NCBI GenBank assembly: GCA_900766195.1
Contig: CAAFUN010000019.1
Location: 1-51,300, forward strand
Origin: an uncultured Bacteroides sp.
Lineage (GTDB): Bacteria > Bacteroidota > Bacteroidia > Bacteroidales > Bacteroidaceae
Length of the DNA: 51,300 nt
Direction: 5' to 3'
Shown here: piece after piece, positions 43,540-51,300 of the stretch
Position numbering within the stretch: the first letter of the stretch is position 1
How the letters are laid out: every line of letters begins with the position of its first letter
The notes under the pieces: model-generated
Seen by the model: the letters and a program-made list of their open reading frames with translations, nothing else
Told to the model about the DNA's origin: nothing
Database searches by the model: none
Program-made: the position numbers and the translations under genes

Positions 43540-44238
43540 ATGACACGCAAATACAAAAATCTTTTTTTCGATCTTGACGATACACTTTGGGCTTTCTCTG
43601 TGAATGCACGGGACACTTTTGAAGAGATGTATCACAAGTATAACTACGAGCGCTATTTTAACTCCTTCTCTCATTTTTATGAACTTTATGAGCGACGCAA
43701 TGCCGAACTGTGGGGCGAGTATGAGCAAGGTGAAGTAACTAAAGAGGAACTCAATAAACAACGCTTCTTCTATCCTCTCAAGATGGTAGGTGTAAATGAT
43801 GAGAAGTTGGCAAAGATATTTGCCGATAATTTTTTTGCAGTTATTCCTACAAAAGAAAAATTGGTTCCTCACGCTCTCGAAGTGTTGAAGGAATTATCCT
43901 CTCGTTATAATTTATATATTTTATCTAATGGTTTCAAAGAATTGCAGTATAAGAAGATGCATTCTTCCGGTATTGATATCTATTTCAAAAAAGTGATTCT
44001 TTCTGATGATATAGGAGTTTTAAAACCTTGGCCTAAGATTTTTAATTTTGCTTTATCGGCAACTCAATCCAAGGTGGAAGACTCATTAATGATAGGGGAT
44101 AGTTGGAATAATGATATTGTAGGCGCTAAAGGCATAAATATGCAACAGGTGTTTTTTGATATTACTTATCGGACCGATCTGCCTTTTCAGCCTACTTACC
44201 ATATCCACGATTTAAGAGAATTGTCTGCAATATTGTGA
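43540..44238 (+). CDS. HAD-superfamily phosphatase (YjjG/nucleotidase type)
   Basis: The 232-residue cytoplasmic enzyme has the HAD motifs in order: motif I FFDLDDTLW with nucleophile D11 and acid D13, motif II ILSNGFKELQYKKM, motif III lysine in KPWPKIF, and motif IV MIGDSWNNDIVGA. The helical cap between I and II and the YjjG-like text suggest a noncanonical nucleoside 5'-monophosphatase, a house-cleaning enzyme. The substrate is not certain. The ATG comes 13 nt after the terminator stem of the preceding gene. Confidence 0.9.
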   Translation: MTRKYKNLFFDLDDTLWAFSVNARDTFEEMYHKYNYERYFNSFSHFYELYERRNAELWGEYEQGEVTKEELNKQRFFYPLKMVGVNDEKLAKIFADNFFAVIPTKEKLVPHALEVLKELSSRYNLYILSNGFKELQYKKMHSSGIDIYFKKVILSDDIGVLKPWPKIFNFALSATQSKVEDSLMIGDSWNNDIVGAKGINMQQVFFDITYRTDLPFQPTYHIHDLRELSAIL

Positions 44239-44263
44239 TATTGAAATATTACTTATATTTTTG
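44233..44263 (+). promoter_or_regulatory. Promoter of marC-like gene
   Basis: TTG at 44233-44235, then 20 nt, then TATTTTTG at 44256-44263 matches the Bacteroides consensus. It overlaps the stop of the HAD gene. Transcription would start near 44270, leaving a leader of about 108 nt before the ATG at 44378. Confidence 0.7.
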
Positions 44264-44377
44264 CAAATGTTAAGCCGTCAATTTTTGAGGTTGGGATAGC
44301 TCTTGCCTTTGCTTAGTAAAGAGCAATTTTTGACCTGTTGATTATGGCACTTTGAATATACCTTTAAAAGAAAAAAT

Positions 44378-45022
44378 ATGGAAACTCTTCTCCCGTTTGC
44401 CTTATTGTGCTTAACCTCCTTTTTCACTCTTACAAACCCGTTGGGTACTATGCCTGTATTCTTGACTATGACACATGGTTTAAGTGAAAAAGAGCGTAGA
44501 AATATTCTTGTTCGTGCCACTCTCGTAGCGTTTATTACTTTAATGGTATTTGTATTTACCGGGCAGTTCCTTTTTAAGGTTTTTGGCATTTCTGCCAATG
44601 GCTTTCGCATAGCCGGAGGCGTGGTTATCTTTAAGATAGGCTATGATATGCTTCAGGCTCGATATACCTCTGTAAAATTGAAAGACGAAGAAATCAAGAC
44701 TTATGCAGACGATATTTCCGTGTCTCCTTTGGGAATTCCTATTCTATGCGGTCCGGGAGCCATAGCCAATGCTATTGTATTAATGCAGGATGCTCACACC
44801 TTTGAGATGAAAGGTATTGTGATAGGTGCAATAGCTGTTATTTATCTGATTTCCTTTTTTGTATTACGTGCTTCCACTCGCTTAGTAAGCATTATTGGTG
44901 AAACAGGCAACAATGTTATGATGCGCCTGATGGGTTTACTCCTTATGGTAATTGCCGTGGAATGCTTTGTAAGTGGAGCTAAACCAATAATGATTGATAT
45001 ATTGAAGCAAAGCTTTGTGTAG
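44378..45022 (+). CDS. MarC family integral membrane protein
   Basis: The 214-residue inner-membrane protein has six predicted membrane segments and the family's opening FALLCLTSFFTLTNPLGTMPVFLTMT. The mid-protein motif ISVSPLGIPILCGPGAIANAIVLM and a C-terminal GNNVMMRLMGLLLMVIAVECFVSGAK are also typical. MarC proteins (formerly linked to antibiotic resistance, a link later disputed) have no settled transport substrate. It has its own consensus promoter upstream and is monocistronic. Confidence 0.92.
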   Translation: METLLPFALLCLTSFFTLTNPLGTMPVFLTMTHGLSEKERRNILVRATLVAFITLMVFVFTGQFLFKVFGISANGFRIAGGVVIFKIGYDMLQARYTSVKLKDEEIKTYADDISVSPLGIPILCGPGAIANAIVLMQDAHTFEMKGIVIGAIAVIYLISFFVLRASTRLVSIIGETGNNVMMRLMGLLLMVIAVECFVSGAKPIMIDILKQSFV

Positions 45023-45694
45023 TGATGGTTTATTTCGTGTTCTTTTGAAGCTTTATGTGTAGTTTTGTGTGGGATAAGTTAGATTCTTCTTTCTACTGTA
45101 AAGTATGTGTAGACATCTCATCATATTGGTCATCGCTAATATCATCATTCACACGGATGTATAGCTTCTATTCTTTTTTTTCTCTACCCGTTTATGGAAA
45201 TATATAAGTTCACATGAATTACAAGGGGAAGATGAAAAAAAAATATGCATACCGAAAAAGTGTTGGAAATAAGTGTTCTCATACCATTATTCTACAACTA
45301 ATTCCTTAGAGATTTTGTACAAATGTTTGATGATTTGTAATCTATGCATTATGCGGATAAACTTAGCCGGACAAAAGTTGCTGTAGTAGTAAAAAAGTAA
45401 CTATGTTTTCATACATTAATCATTTATCTTATGTGTAAGTTCGTATAAAGGATGCTACTAATTTAATAAATAATCTAGAAACAATAATAGAGATAGGGAG
45501 GATTGAGTAGTCTTTATTGTAATAAAAACTGTAAGTTTCTATATCTGAAATATAATGTTTTGTAGATTTCTTAAAAAGAATTATAAACTTAGATTATCAA
45601 AACTGCGTACGCAAATAACTTCTCAAGGAACCTATTTATATTTTAGGAACATTAGAATCTGGTCTTGAGAAGGTTTGACTTTTATGATATAAAA
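45023..45694. other. Intergenic region after marC-like gene
   Basis: About 670 bases of AT-rich DNA between convergent genes, with no convincing gene, RNA or repeat. No hairpin typical of a terminator is evident directly after the marC-like stop. The minus-strand terminator of the next locus begins at its right end. Its length is unusual for a convergent gap, so a small RNA or decayed gene cannot be excluded. Confidence 0.45.
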
Positions 45695-45720
45695 AAGGGT
45701 ATGCAAAAAAGCATACCCTT
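45695..45720 (-). terminator. Terminator of the second susCD operon
   Basis: AAGGGTATGC (45695-45704) and GCATACCCTT (45711-45720) form a perfect 10-bp stem with a six-base A-loop. On the minus strand a TTTT run follows directly. It lies 32 bp after the susD stop, marking the end of the transcript. Confidence 0.92.
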
Positions 45721-45751
45721 TAATTGATAGTTGTTTATATTAGAGTCTTTT

Positions 45752-47386
45752 TTATTTAGAAGGATTGCCTAAATGAAGATCGTCATTGTAGTCTGTTTCA
45801 TTGAGAGGAACATCCCAAGTCCATTTATTAGCACCATCTACTGGTATAGTGATAGCTACAGAAGGGAAAGCATTGCCTCCATTTGCAACAGATTTACGAA
45901 TGACGGGACGATTCCAACGTTTATAGTCACTCCAAGCACTTCCTTCTCCCCAGAGCTCTAATTCTCTATAATCCATTATCTCATCCCAAAGATCAGTCCC
46001 AGTCTTTGTACAAGTATAGTTTGGATTACGGCCAGAAGTCGCATTCAATTCAATCAACGCGGCTTGAGCACTAGGCGTATCTTTCAGAAAATAGCTAGCT
46101 TCTGCCTCAATCAAGACCATTTCAGATGAGCGAATAAATGGTAAATAAGAGACTCCCGGAGTGTCAAATACATAGAATTTCAATTGGGCACCTAGATAAT
46201 AATAACCTGCTTTGTATGGAATCTCTAAACCGGATGCAGCTGTTTTTTTTATGTAAGCTGCGGCTTCAGTAATTAATTTATCATCTCCAAAGAGAGCGTA
46301 ATCTGGATCTAAAATATCTTCATCTTTCCAATCATACCCAGGAAATTTGTCTTCAGATAAGAATAATGCTTTGCGCGCATCGTTATTGGGTATACGATTA
46401 ATTAGTTCTCGCCCTATAGAGCCTGCTCCATTTGGGGAATTTTTTTTGTTGGCATAGTAACCATTACAAGCGTATTGCGTCCCATAACTCCAATACCAAT
46501 TATTTTCTTGGGAACCACCAAAACTTCCAAATAACCATTCGCTCGTTGGATTACAGAAACCTGCATGGTAAGCACTATTACTCATTAAAGCATATCCTTT
46601 TCGGGCTAATTTCGCTTCAGAAAGGGCTTTTGTATAGTCTTGTCTGGTTAGAGCTGCGCGAGCATAAACAGCGTGAGCAACATTTATATTAGGAATCCAA
46701 ACCTGTCCATCTTTTCTGTTTACACCGGATTTGCCAAAAAGACTAATTGCGTCATCTAAGTCTTTGTAGATTTGAGTATAAGTTTCCGCTAGTGTAGAAT
46801 ATGGCATGTTTCCTGTTGATTCATCGAGTCGAAGAACAAGCCCTTGAGAAGCTCCATTATTAGAATCTTGCCAACGCCAACAATAGTAATGGGCCAATTT
46901 CTCGAAGGCATAAGCCCGAAATGTTAACGCAGCTGCTTTGATAAACTGTTTATCAGCATCATTGCCTTTAGCAGCATCTATATTGACTATAATAGTATTG
47001 GCATTGCCTATTATTGTGTAGTAATAATACCACGCATAAGCATCGTAGATGCGATCTGTGCGGTTATGAAATTCCTGATTGAAAATAGGTGCCCATCCGT
47101 TTGCATAATAGTTATAATTATAGTTTTGACTTGGGTAGCTTTCATATTGAATCATGATATTGTTCTCACCTGCAAAACCGCTACCAAAGTAATATTGTTG
47201 TGTAGCCATTATTTTAGCTATCCCATTTAATGCCTTTGTTGCATTCTCGGTAGTTCCTGTAGCATCTTTGGCTCCGGTAGAATCAGTTGGTGCTGTATCA
47301 AGATAGTCACTTCCGCATGAAAACATTAGAATAGAAATACTTGTAGCCAAGCCTCTCATTAATAATTTATTGATATATTTCTTCAT
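45752..47386 (-). CDS. SusD/RagB-family glycan-binding lipoprotein
   Basis: The 544-residue surface lipoprotein (signal ending MFSC, Cys 24) shows SusD features: DYLDTAPTDS near the start, TPR-helical text (AALTFRAYAFEKLAHYYCWRWQD), SSEMVLIEAEASYFL, and a C-terminal DYRELELWGEGSAWSDYKRWNRP. It follows its SusC partner by 27 nt and is followed by a terminator. Its sequence is clearly different from the SusD at 33.6 kb, so a different ligand is expected. No enzyme gene lies downstream, so the operon is a bare transport pair within the window. Confidence 0.95.
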   Translation of the reverse strand: MKKYINKLLMRGLATSISILMFSCGSDYLDTAPTDSTGAKDATGTTENATKALNGIAKIMATQQYYFGSGFAGENNIMIQYESYPSQNYNYNYYANGWAPIFNQEFHNRTDRIYDAYAWYYYYTIIGNANTIIVNIDAAKGNDADKQFIKAAALTFRAYAFEKLAHYYCWRWQDSNNGASQGLVLRLDESTGNMPYSTLAETYTQIYKDLDDAISLFGKSGVNRKDGQVWIPNINVAHAVYARAALTRQDYTKALSEAKLARKGYALMSNSAYHAGFCNPTSEWLFGSFGGSQENNWYWSYGTQYACNGYYANKKNSPNGAGSIGRELINRIPNNDARKALFLSEDKFPGYDWKDEDILDPDYALFGDDKLITEAAAYIKKTAASGLEIPYKAGYYYLGAQLKFYVFDTPGVSYLPFIRSSEMVLIEAEASYFLKDTPSAQAALIELNATSGRNPNYTCTKTGTDLWDEIMDYRELELWGEGSAWSDYKRWNRPVIRKSVANGGNAFPSVAITIPVDGANKWTWDVPLNETDYNDDLHLGNPSK

Positions 47387-47413
47387 GTTTTTTGAATTTT
47401 AAGTTTTTACTCT

Positions 47414-50400
47414 TTAAAATTTAACAGTAAGACCTAAGTTGTAAACTCGGGCAGTTACATAAGTGTCGTCTGAATCGCCGCTGAAAGAATATTGAGGGTT
47501 TATTCCTTTGCGTGCTGTTATAGTAAAGAGATTCTCAATTCCAGCTGTTAATGTCACGCCATTAATGCCCAAGCGATTAATCCAAATCTTAGGTAAATCA
47601 TAAGAAAGGTTCATGTTTTTGAAAACAAGATATGATGCACTCGTTAACCAGCGATCACTAGTTGTATTATTGTCTGAGCTACGATTAAAATCAAGTGCTG
47701 GTGTGCCATTTGATTTAATACGATCAGGAGATGTTTCTGTCATTCTTTTTGGTACTCCATCCCATGATTTTAAAGCATCTTTATGTAGTGCGCTACCTGA
47801 TGACATCGCTGATGTGCTCATCAATGATTTATAGCTACTGTCATAGACTTTCCCACCTAGGGCATAAGTAAATAATACATTCAAACTTAAATCCTTCCAT
47901 GCCAACGACGAATGTACAGAACCATATACTTTTGGTAGTGCCGAACCGGCCCAATCACGTTTAGCATAAGAAGTAATTGTCGTATAGTCTGTGCCGTTAA
48001 TGGTTGTCAATGCTTTATTCTTTGCTGCAAGTTCCTTTTTATCTGGATTAATAGTGTAGAGAGACTGTCCAGTCATTTGATCAACACCAACAAAGTGGTA
48101 AGTGTAGAATTCATAGATGGAGTGTCCCTCGGAATAATTCTGTAGGCCGTGCAATATATCTTTACCTTCTGGCAATTTAATAATTTTATTCTTCAAAAAA
48201 GTCGCATCCAATCCTATATTCCATCTCCAAACCTTATTATTTAAAGCATCAATATCCATTGCAAGTTCAAATCCACGATTGGAAACTGTACCTATATTCT
48301 TGTATTGTGTCAAATTCATAGGAGCACCATTATCTGCATCTACCCAAGGATATGAACCGGCAGAAAGTGGTAAACGCACTTCAAACAGTAAGTCTTTTGA
48401 ACGTTTATCGAAATAACCTATTTGGAAATTTAGACGATCAAAAATACGCCCTTCTACTGCTAGGTCAATAGTCTGAGTTGTCTCCCATTTAATGTTTGGA
48501 GCGGCAAGTGATTTTTTTAATAAAGCGGCATCCCCTCCATTCTTGCCAATGGTATATAATGCCATATAGCCATAATAATTTACTCCGGCATCATTACCTA
48601 CTTCACCATACGATGCTCGTAGTTTTAGATGATTAATCCAAGATATATCTTGCATGAAAGTTTCATGCTTCATATTCCAGCTTGCACCTAATGAATAGAA
48701 GTTTCCCCAACGATTGTCCGGATGGAACCGAGATGAACCATCACGGCGGAAGGAAGCTTCAACGAAATAGCGTTCGTCATAGTTATAACGAGCACGCGCT
48801 AGATAGGATTCCGTTTTATATTTGTCATTCGCCCCATCAAAGAAAGAGTTGGTGAGAAAATTTCCCATGGTTAGATTATCATTGACAGCCATACCTGTAT
48901 TCATTCCAGAAGTGTATTTACGTTCCCAACTGTAGTTCTCGTGTCCGATCATTACATCTACGTTATTTACGTTGTCAAAAGTGTGCTTCCAGTTAAGTAT
49001 CTGTTGTGAAGTGTAATTAGTGTATTGATAGGCATAACTAGTTAAGCGCCCATTATTTGTAGCTCCATCACCAATTTTGGGGTTGTCATATTTCTGATTG
49101 TTAGTTGTACTATTACTCATATCTCCCTTAATGGTCATCGAAAGGTCATAAGGTAAATTAACCGTAACGAAAGCTTGTCCACCTAATATGTTACGACGAC
49201 TTTCTTGTTTATTATTACGTAACTCGTAAGCAATATTACGATTGCTCAAGTAAGACGAGGTGACATCATATTGTTTGTTCCCTTGTTCATCTAATGCATA
49301 AGAACCGTCAGAGTTATGCATATATAGTGGATAAACAGGAGCCATATAGCGTGTTATATAAAATGGATTTGCAAAAAGACTCCCGTTAGCATTATCATTA
49401 TAATTTCTTTTGGTAGTAGCCCCGCTTAAGTTTAGTCCTGCTTTAAACCACTTATTTGGAGTGAAGGTGGTATTTATACGACCTGAAAAACGTTCATAAC
49501 TAGATGCTATAACATATCCTTTTTCATTTAAATAACCAACGGAGGAATAGACAGATAGTTTTTCGCCAGAAGAACTTGCTGCTAGATTATACTCTTGTCG
49601 ATAACCATTTCGCTCAATATTTTTGGCCCAATCAAGGTCGTCATAGCCGGATCTTTTATTTGCGATAAGCTTCCCATTCGTGTCAAATAGTGCATTATCT
49701 GCGGCATCATAAATATTACGACGTGCATAGCCACTTATGATATTCTTGGTCGCATAGGCTGCAGCTGCAGTTGCATCAAGTTTTAAACTACCTGTCATGG
49801 CATAATTTTTCATAGCTGTCCAAGATGCTTCCATCCATTGATCAGCACCAAGACGATCATATTCAGGTAGACCACGATTATATATTCCTTGGTTCATTTG
49901 TAAAGTAACTGAGGGTTTGTCTGATCCACGTCCACTTTTCGTGGTAATTAGCACAACTCCATTGGCCGCCCTATTCCCATAGAGAGCTGCAGATGCAGCA
50001 TCTTTTAAAATAGACATACTCTCTATATCATTTGAATTTATCTCTGCTATATTCCCATCAAAAGGTACCCCGTCAACGACGAATAATGGGTTGGATGCAC
50101 CAGATACTAATGTTCCAAAACCGCGGATACGGATAGACGGTGCTTTTCCAGGTTCACCGTAAGTGTTATTTACTTGTACTCCAGGAGCTGAGCCTTCTAA
50201 GGCCCCTGTCACACTGGTCGTGATGCGTTTCTCTATTTCTTTAGAATTTACGACAGAGATCGAACCTGTTAATGACTCTTTTTTAGCTGTGCCATAAGCT
50301 ACAACGACCACTTCATCGAGCATTTTATTATCAGCTTTCAATACTATTCTCACATTTGGTTTAATAGCTACTTCTTGCGTTAACATACCAATATAAGAAA

Positions 50401-50623
50401 CCTGCAAAATTTTTGCAGAACTTGGTGCATTTGGTATGGTAAAATCCCCATCTACACCGGTTATGGCACCAACTTTAGTACCTTTTACCAATACAGAAGC
50501 CCCAATTATGGGTTGCCCGTCTTCCTCAGAAATTACAACGCCTGTAACTTTCTGCGTCTGGGCAGTCACTAAGCCTATTCCTATAAATAGACAGGCCAAT
50601 AACAGCATCAATTTTCTTTTCAT
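47414..50623 (-). CDS. SusC/RagA TonB-dependent receptor
   Basis: The 1069-residue importer has a signal peptide (MKRKLMLLLACLFIGIGLVTAQ), a carboxypeptidase-regulatory-like domain at 24-97 and the hallmark DEVVVVAYGTAKKESLTG at 103-120. The plug (SIRIRGFGTLVSG, SILKDAASAALYGNRAANGVVLITTK) and a barrel ending in YNLGLTVKF follow. Unlike the other SusC it lacks the STN domain, so it is not expected to signal through an anti-sigma factor. It has a consensus housekeeping promoter 57 bp upstream. Any regulator must lie elsewhere; nothing in the window points to one. Confidence 0.95.
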   Translation of the reverse strand: MKRKLMLLLACLFIGIGLVTAQTQKVTGVVISEEDGQPIIGASVLVKGTKVGAITGVDGDFTIPNAPSSAKILQVSYIGMLTQEVAIKPNVRIVLKADNKMLDEVVVVAYGTAKKESLTGSISVVNSKEIEKRITTSVTGALEGSAPGVQVNNTYGEPGKAPSIRIRGFGTLVSGASNPLFVVDGVPFDGNIAEINSNDIESMSILKDAASAALYGNRAANGVVLITTKSGRGSDKPSVTLQMNQGIYNRGLPEYDRLGADQWMEASWTAMKNYAMTGSLKLDATAAAAYATKNIISGYARRNIYDAADNALFDTNGKLIANKRSGYDDLDWAKNIERNGYRQEYNLAASSSGEKLSVYSSVGYLNEKGYVIASSYERFSGRINTTFTPNKWFKAGLNLSGATTKRNYNDNANGSLFANPFYITRYMAPVYPLYMHNSDGSYALDEQGNKQYDVTSSYLSNRNIAYELRNNKQESRRNILGGQAFVTVNLPYDLSMTIKGDMSNSTTNNQKYDNPKIGDGATNNGRLTSYAYQYTNYTSQQILNWKHTFDNVNNVDVMIGHENYSWERKYTSGMNTGMAVNDNLTMGNFLTNSFFDGANDKYKTESYLARARYNYDERYFVEASFRRDGSSRFHPDNRWGNFYSLGASWNMKHETFMQDISWINHLKLRASYGEVGNDAGVNYYGYMALYTIGKNGGDAALLKKSLAAPNIKWETTQTIDLAVEGRIFDRLNFQIGYFDKRSKDLLFEVRLPLSAGSYPWVDADNGAPMNLTQYKNIGTVSNRGFELAMDIDALNNKVWRWNIGLDATFLKNKIIKLPEGKDILHGLQNYSEGHSIYEFYTYHFVGVDQMTGQSLYTINPDKKELAAKNKALTTINGTDYTTITSYAKRDWAGSALPKVYGSVHSSLAWKDLSLNVLFTYALGGKVYDSSYKSLMSTSAMSSGSALHKDALKSWDGVPKRMTETSPDRIKSNGTPALDFNRSSDNNTTSDRWLTSASYLVFKNMNLSYDLPKIWINRLGINGVTLTAGIENLFTITARKGINPQYSFSGDSDDTYVTARVYNLGLTVKF

Positions 50624-50679
50624 AAATTCTCTCTTAAAGTTTAACTTAACATTAATTGTTTCTTTACTCTAACAAAATG

Positions 50680-50709
50680 CAAATATATTAATAAATATGA
50701 AATAAACAA
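50680..50709 (-). promoter_or_regulatory. Promoter of second susCD operon
   Basis: On the minus strand TTG (50709-50707) is followed after 19 nt by TATATTTG (50687-50680), a full match to the Bacteroides consensus. The transcript would begin near 50673 with a leader of about 50 nt before the susC ATG. Confidence 0.78.
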
Positions 50710-50973
50710 TAGATTTGTTATTGAAATAAGCCTATTATTCTATCTTTTTGTTGATAAAGCTTTTGTTTATGTGCTAAAAAACATATTTATTGGAATAAAT
50801 ATATTTAAAGCAAAGTTTGTTTTATGTCGTTTTGAATTCTTGTATCTATGTTAAAATATTCTGCTCAAATGATTATTCTTAGTTACCAAGCCTCAAATAA
50901 TTATGTATAGTACGGATTAAAAAAAATACATTGCCTATAGCAAAGCTTCCGGATGACCTAAGCTAATTCTTGC

Positions 50974-51032
50974 TTTGCCCCGGGCAAATAGTTTTTTTGC
51001 CTAGGGCAAATACAGGTTTTGCACGGGGCAAG
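50974..51032. repeat. Three palindromic units with 22-bp period
   Basis: TTTGCCCCGGGCAAA (50974-50988), TTTGCCTAGGGCAAA (50996-51010) and TTTGCACGGGGCAAG (51018-51032) begin exactly 22 bp apart. The first is a perfect 7-bp-arm palindrome and the second has 6-bp arms around TAG; the third is degenerate. A possible fourth relic lies near 51043-51058. The array sits about 350 bp upstream of the susC start, outside the core promoter. Confidence 0.75.
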
Positions 51033-51300
51033 GAAAGAATAGGCTGCATCTGCCCAAAAGGAGAGACTGGGGGCGGTTGGACTGAGGCGAGCAGGCACTT
51101 CGCAGCGAAGCTTCCCGTTTTTTGCGAACGGAGAAGAGCGAGGATTGCCTTTTTCTTATCATAGAATTCAGCGGCGGTGGCGGATTTTTCTTTATTTTCT
51201 TTATTTATTGTTGTTGTTATTATAATATTATAATAAGAGAGAGAAGCTTGTTTTTCTTTTAAACCGTTGTTTAATAGCACTTTATGTGTAAATTTAGCAG
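51033..51300. other. GC-richer noncoding stretch at window end
   Basis: After the palindrome array the DNA is visibly GC-richer than its surroundings to about 51180, then AT-rich. It contains the small inverted repeats TTCGC-AGCGAA (near 51100) and CCGTT/AACGG (51115-51137). Open frames run through on both strands, but their peptides are low-complexity and cysteine/arginine-rich, with no family resemblance, so I do not call a gene. It may be part of a dispersed intergenic repeat. Confidence 0.45.

Noticed and set aside
50963..51280. Open frames on both strands at the window end
   Set aside because: Their residues come from the palindrome array and GC-rich block; no conserved domain or start context. 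Treated as intergenic repeat.

Overview
The window is a chromosomal segment of a Bacteroidales bacterium, most likely Bacteroides or a close relative. The evidence is two SusC/SusD outer-membrane pairs, an ECF sigma/FecR module next to a SusC with a signalling domain, a TonB-receptor-led thiamine operon, AT-rich start regions with few Shine-Dalgarno motifs, and several sites matching the Bacteroides promoter form TTTG/TTG-N19-21-TAnnTTTG. The species cannot be named from the sequence alone.

Layout. (a) 0.15-1.1 kb: a FISUMP-domain lipoprotein. (b) 1.2-5.0 kb, minus strand: a thiamine operon. A consensus promoter and TPP riboswitch precede a TonB-dependent receptor, a PnuC/PnuT-type inner-membrane carrier and thiamine pyrophosphokinase. 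(c) 5.2-12.97 kb: housekeeping genes (small MscS channel, a small unknown protein, sucC-sucD, metE, a Dus tRNA-modifying enzyme), with two odd intergenic structures: nested inverted repeats at 6.12-6.24 kb and four 22-bp-spaced direct repeats at 9.15-9.23 kb. (d) 13.4-21.5 kb, plus strand: an RND tripartite efflux pump followed closely by a tandem universal-stress protein, an orphan LytTR response regulator and a GNAT acetyltransferase. The only clear terminator lies after the last gene. (e) 21.6-26.1 kb, minus strand: an MFS transporter with a cytoplasmic-type GH32 fructosidase, and an unidentified outer-membrane barrel protein. (f) 26.6-40.6 kb, minus strand: a complete ECF-sigma/anti-sigma-controlled polysaccharide-utilization-like locus: sigma, FecR, SusC with STN domain, SusD, a strong internal terminator, then GH3, an M60-like (mucinase-type) metallopeptidase and a second GH3 with an extra C-terminal domain, closed by a terminator. 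(g) 40.85-45.0 kb: tRNA-Lys(UUU) with its promoter and terminator, tdk, rsmI, a coiled-coil lipoprotein, a HAD phosphatase and a MarC family membrane protein. (h) 45.7-50.6 kb, minus strand: a SusC/SusD pair without enzymes in the window, then a more GC-rich, repeat-bearing intergenic stretch to the end.

How the parts work together. The thiamine operon imports thiamine across both membranes and activates it, under feedback from TPP. Locus (f) looks like a trans-envelope-signalled system that senses a ligand through SusC's STN domain, captures it with SusD/SusC and processes it with two GH3 glycosidases and a protease. The combination suggests a glycoprotein or mucin-like substrate, but that is inference. 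The segment from 21.57 to 40.89 kb is AT-richer by eye than the housekeeping genes. It is bounded by two similar terminator sequences, one directly at the 3' end of tRNA-Lys, so horizontal acquisition is worth testing.
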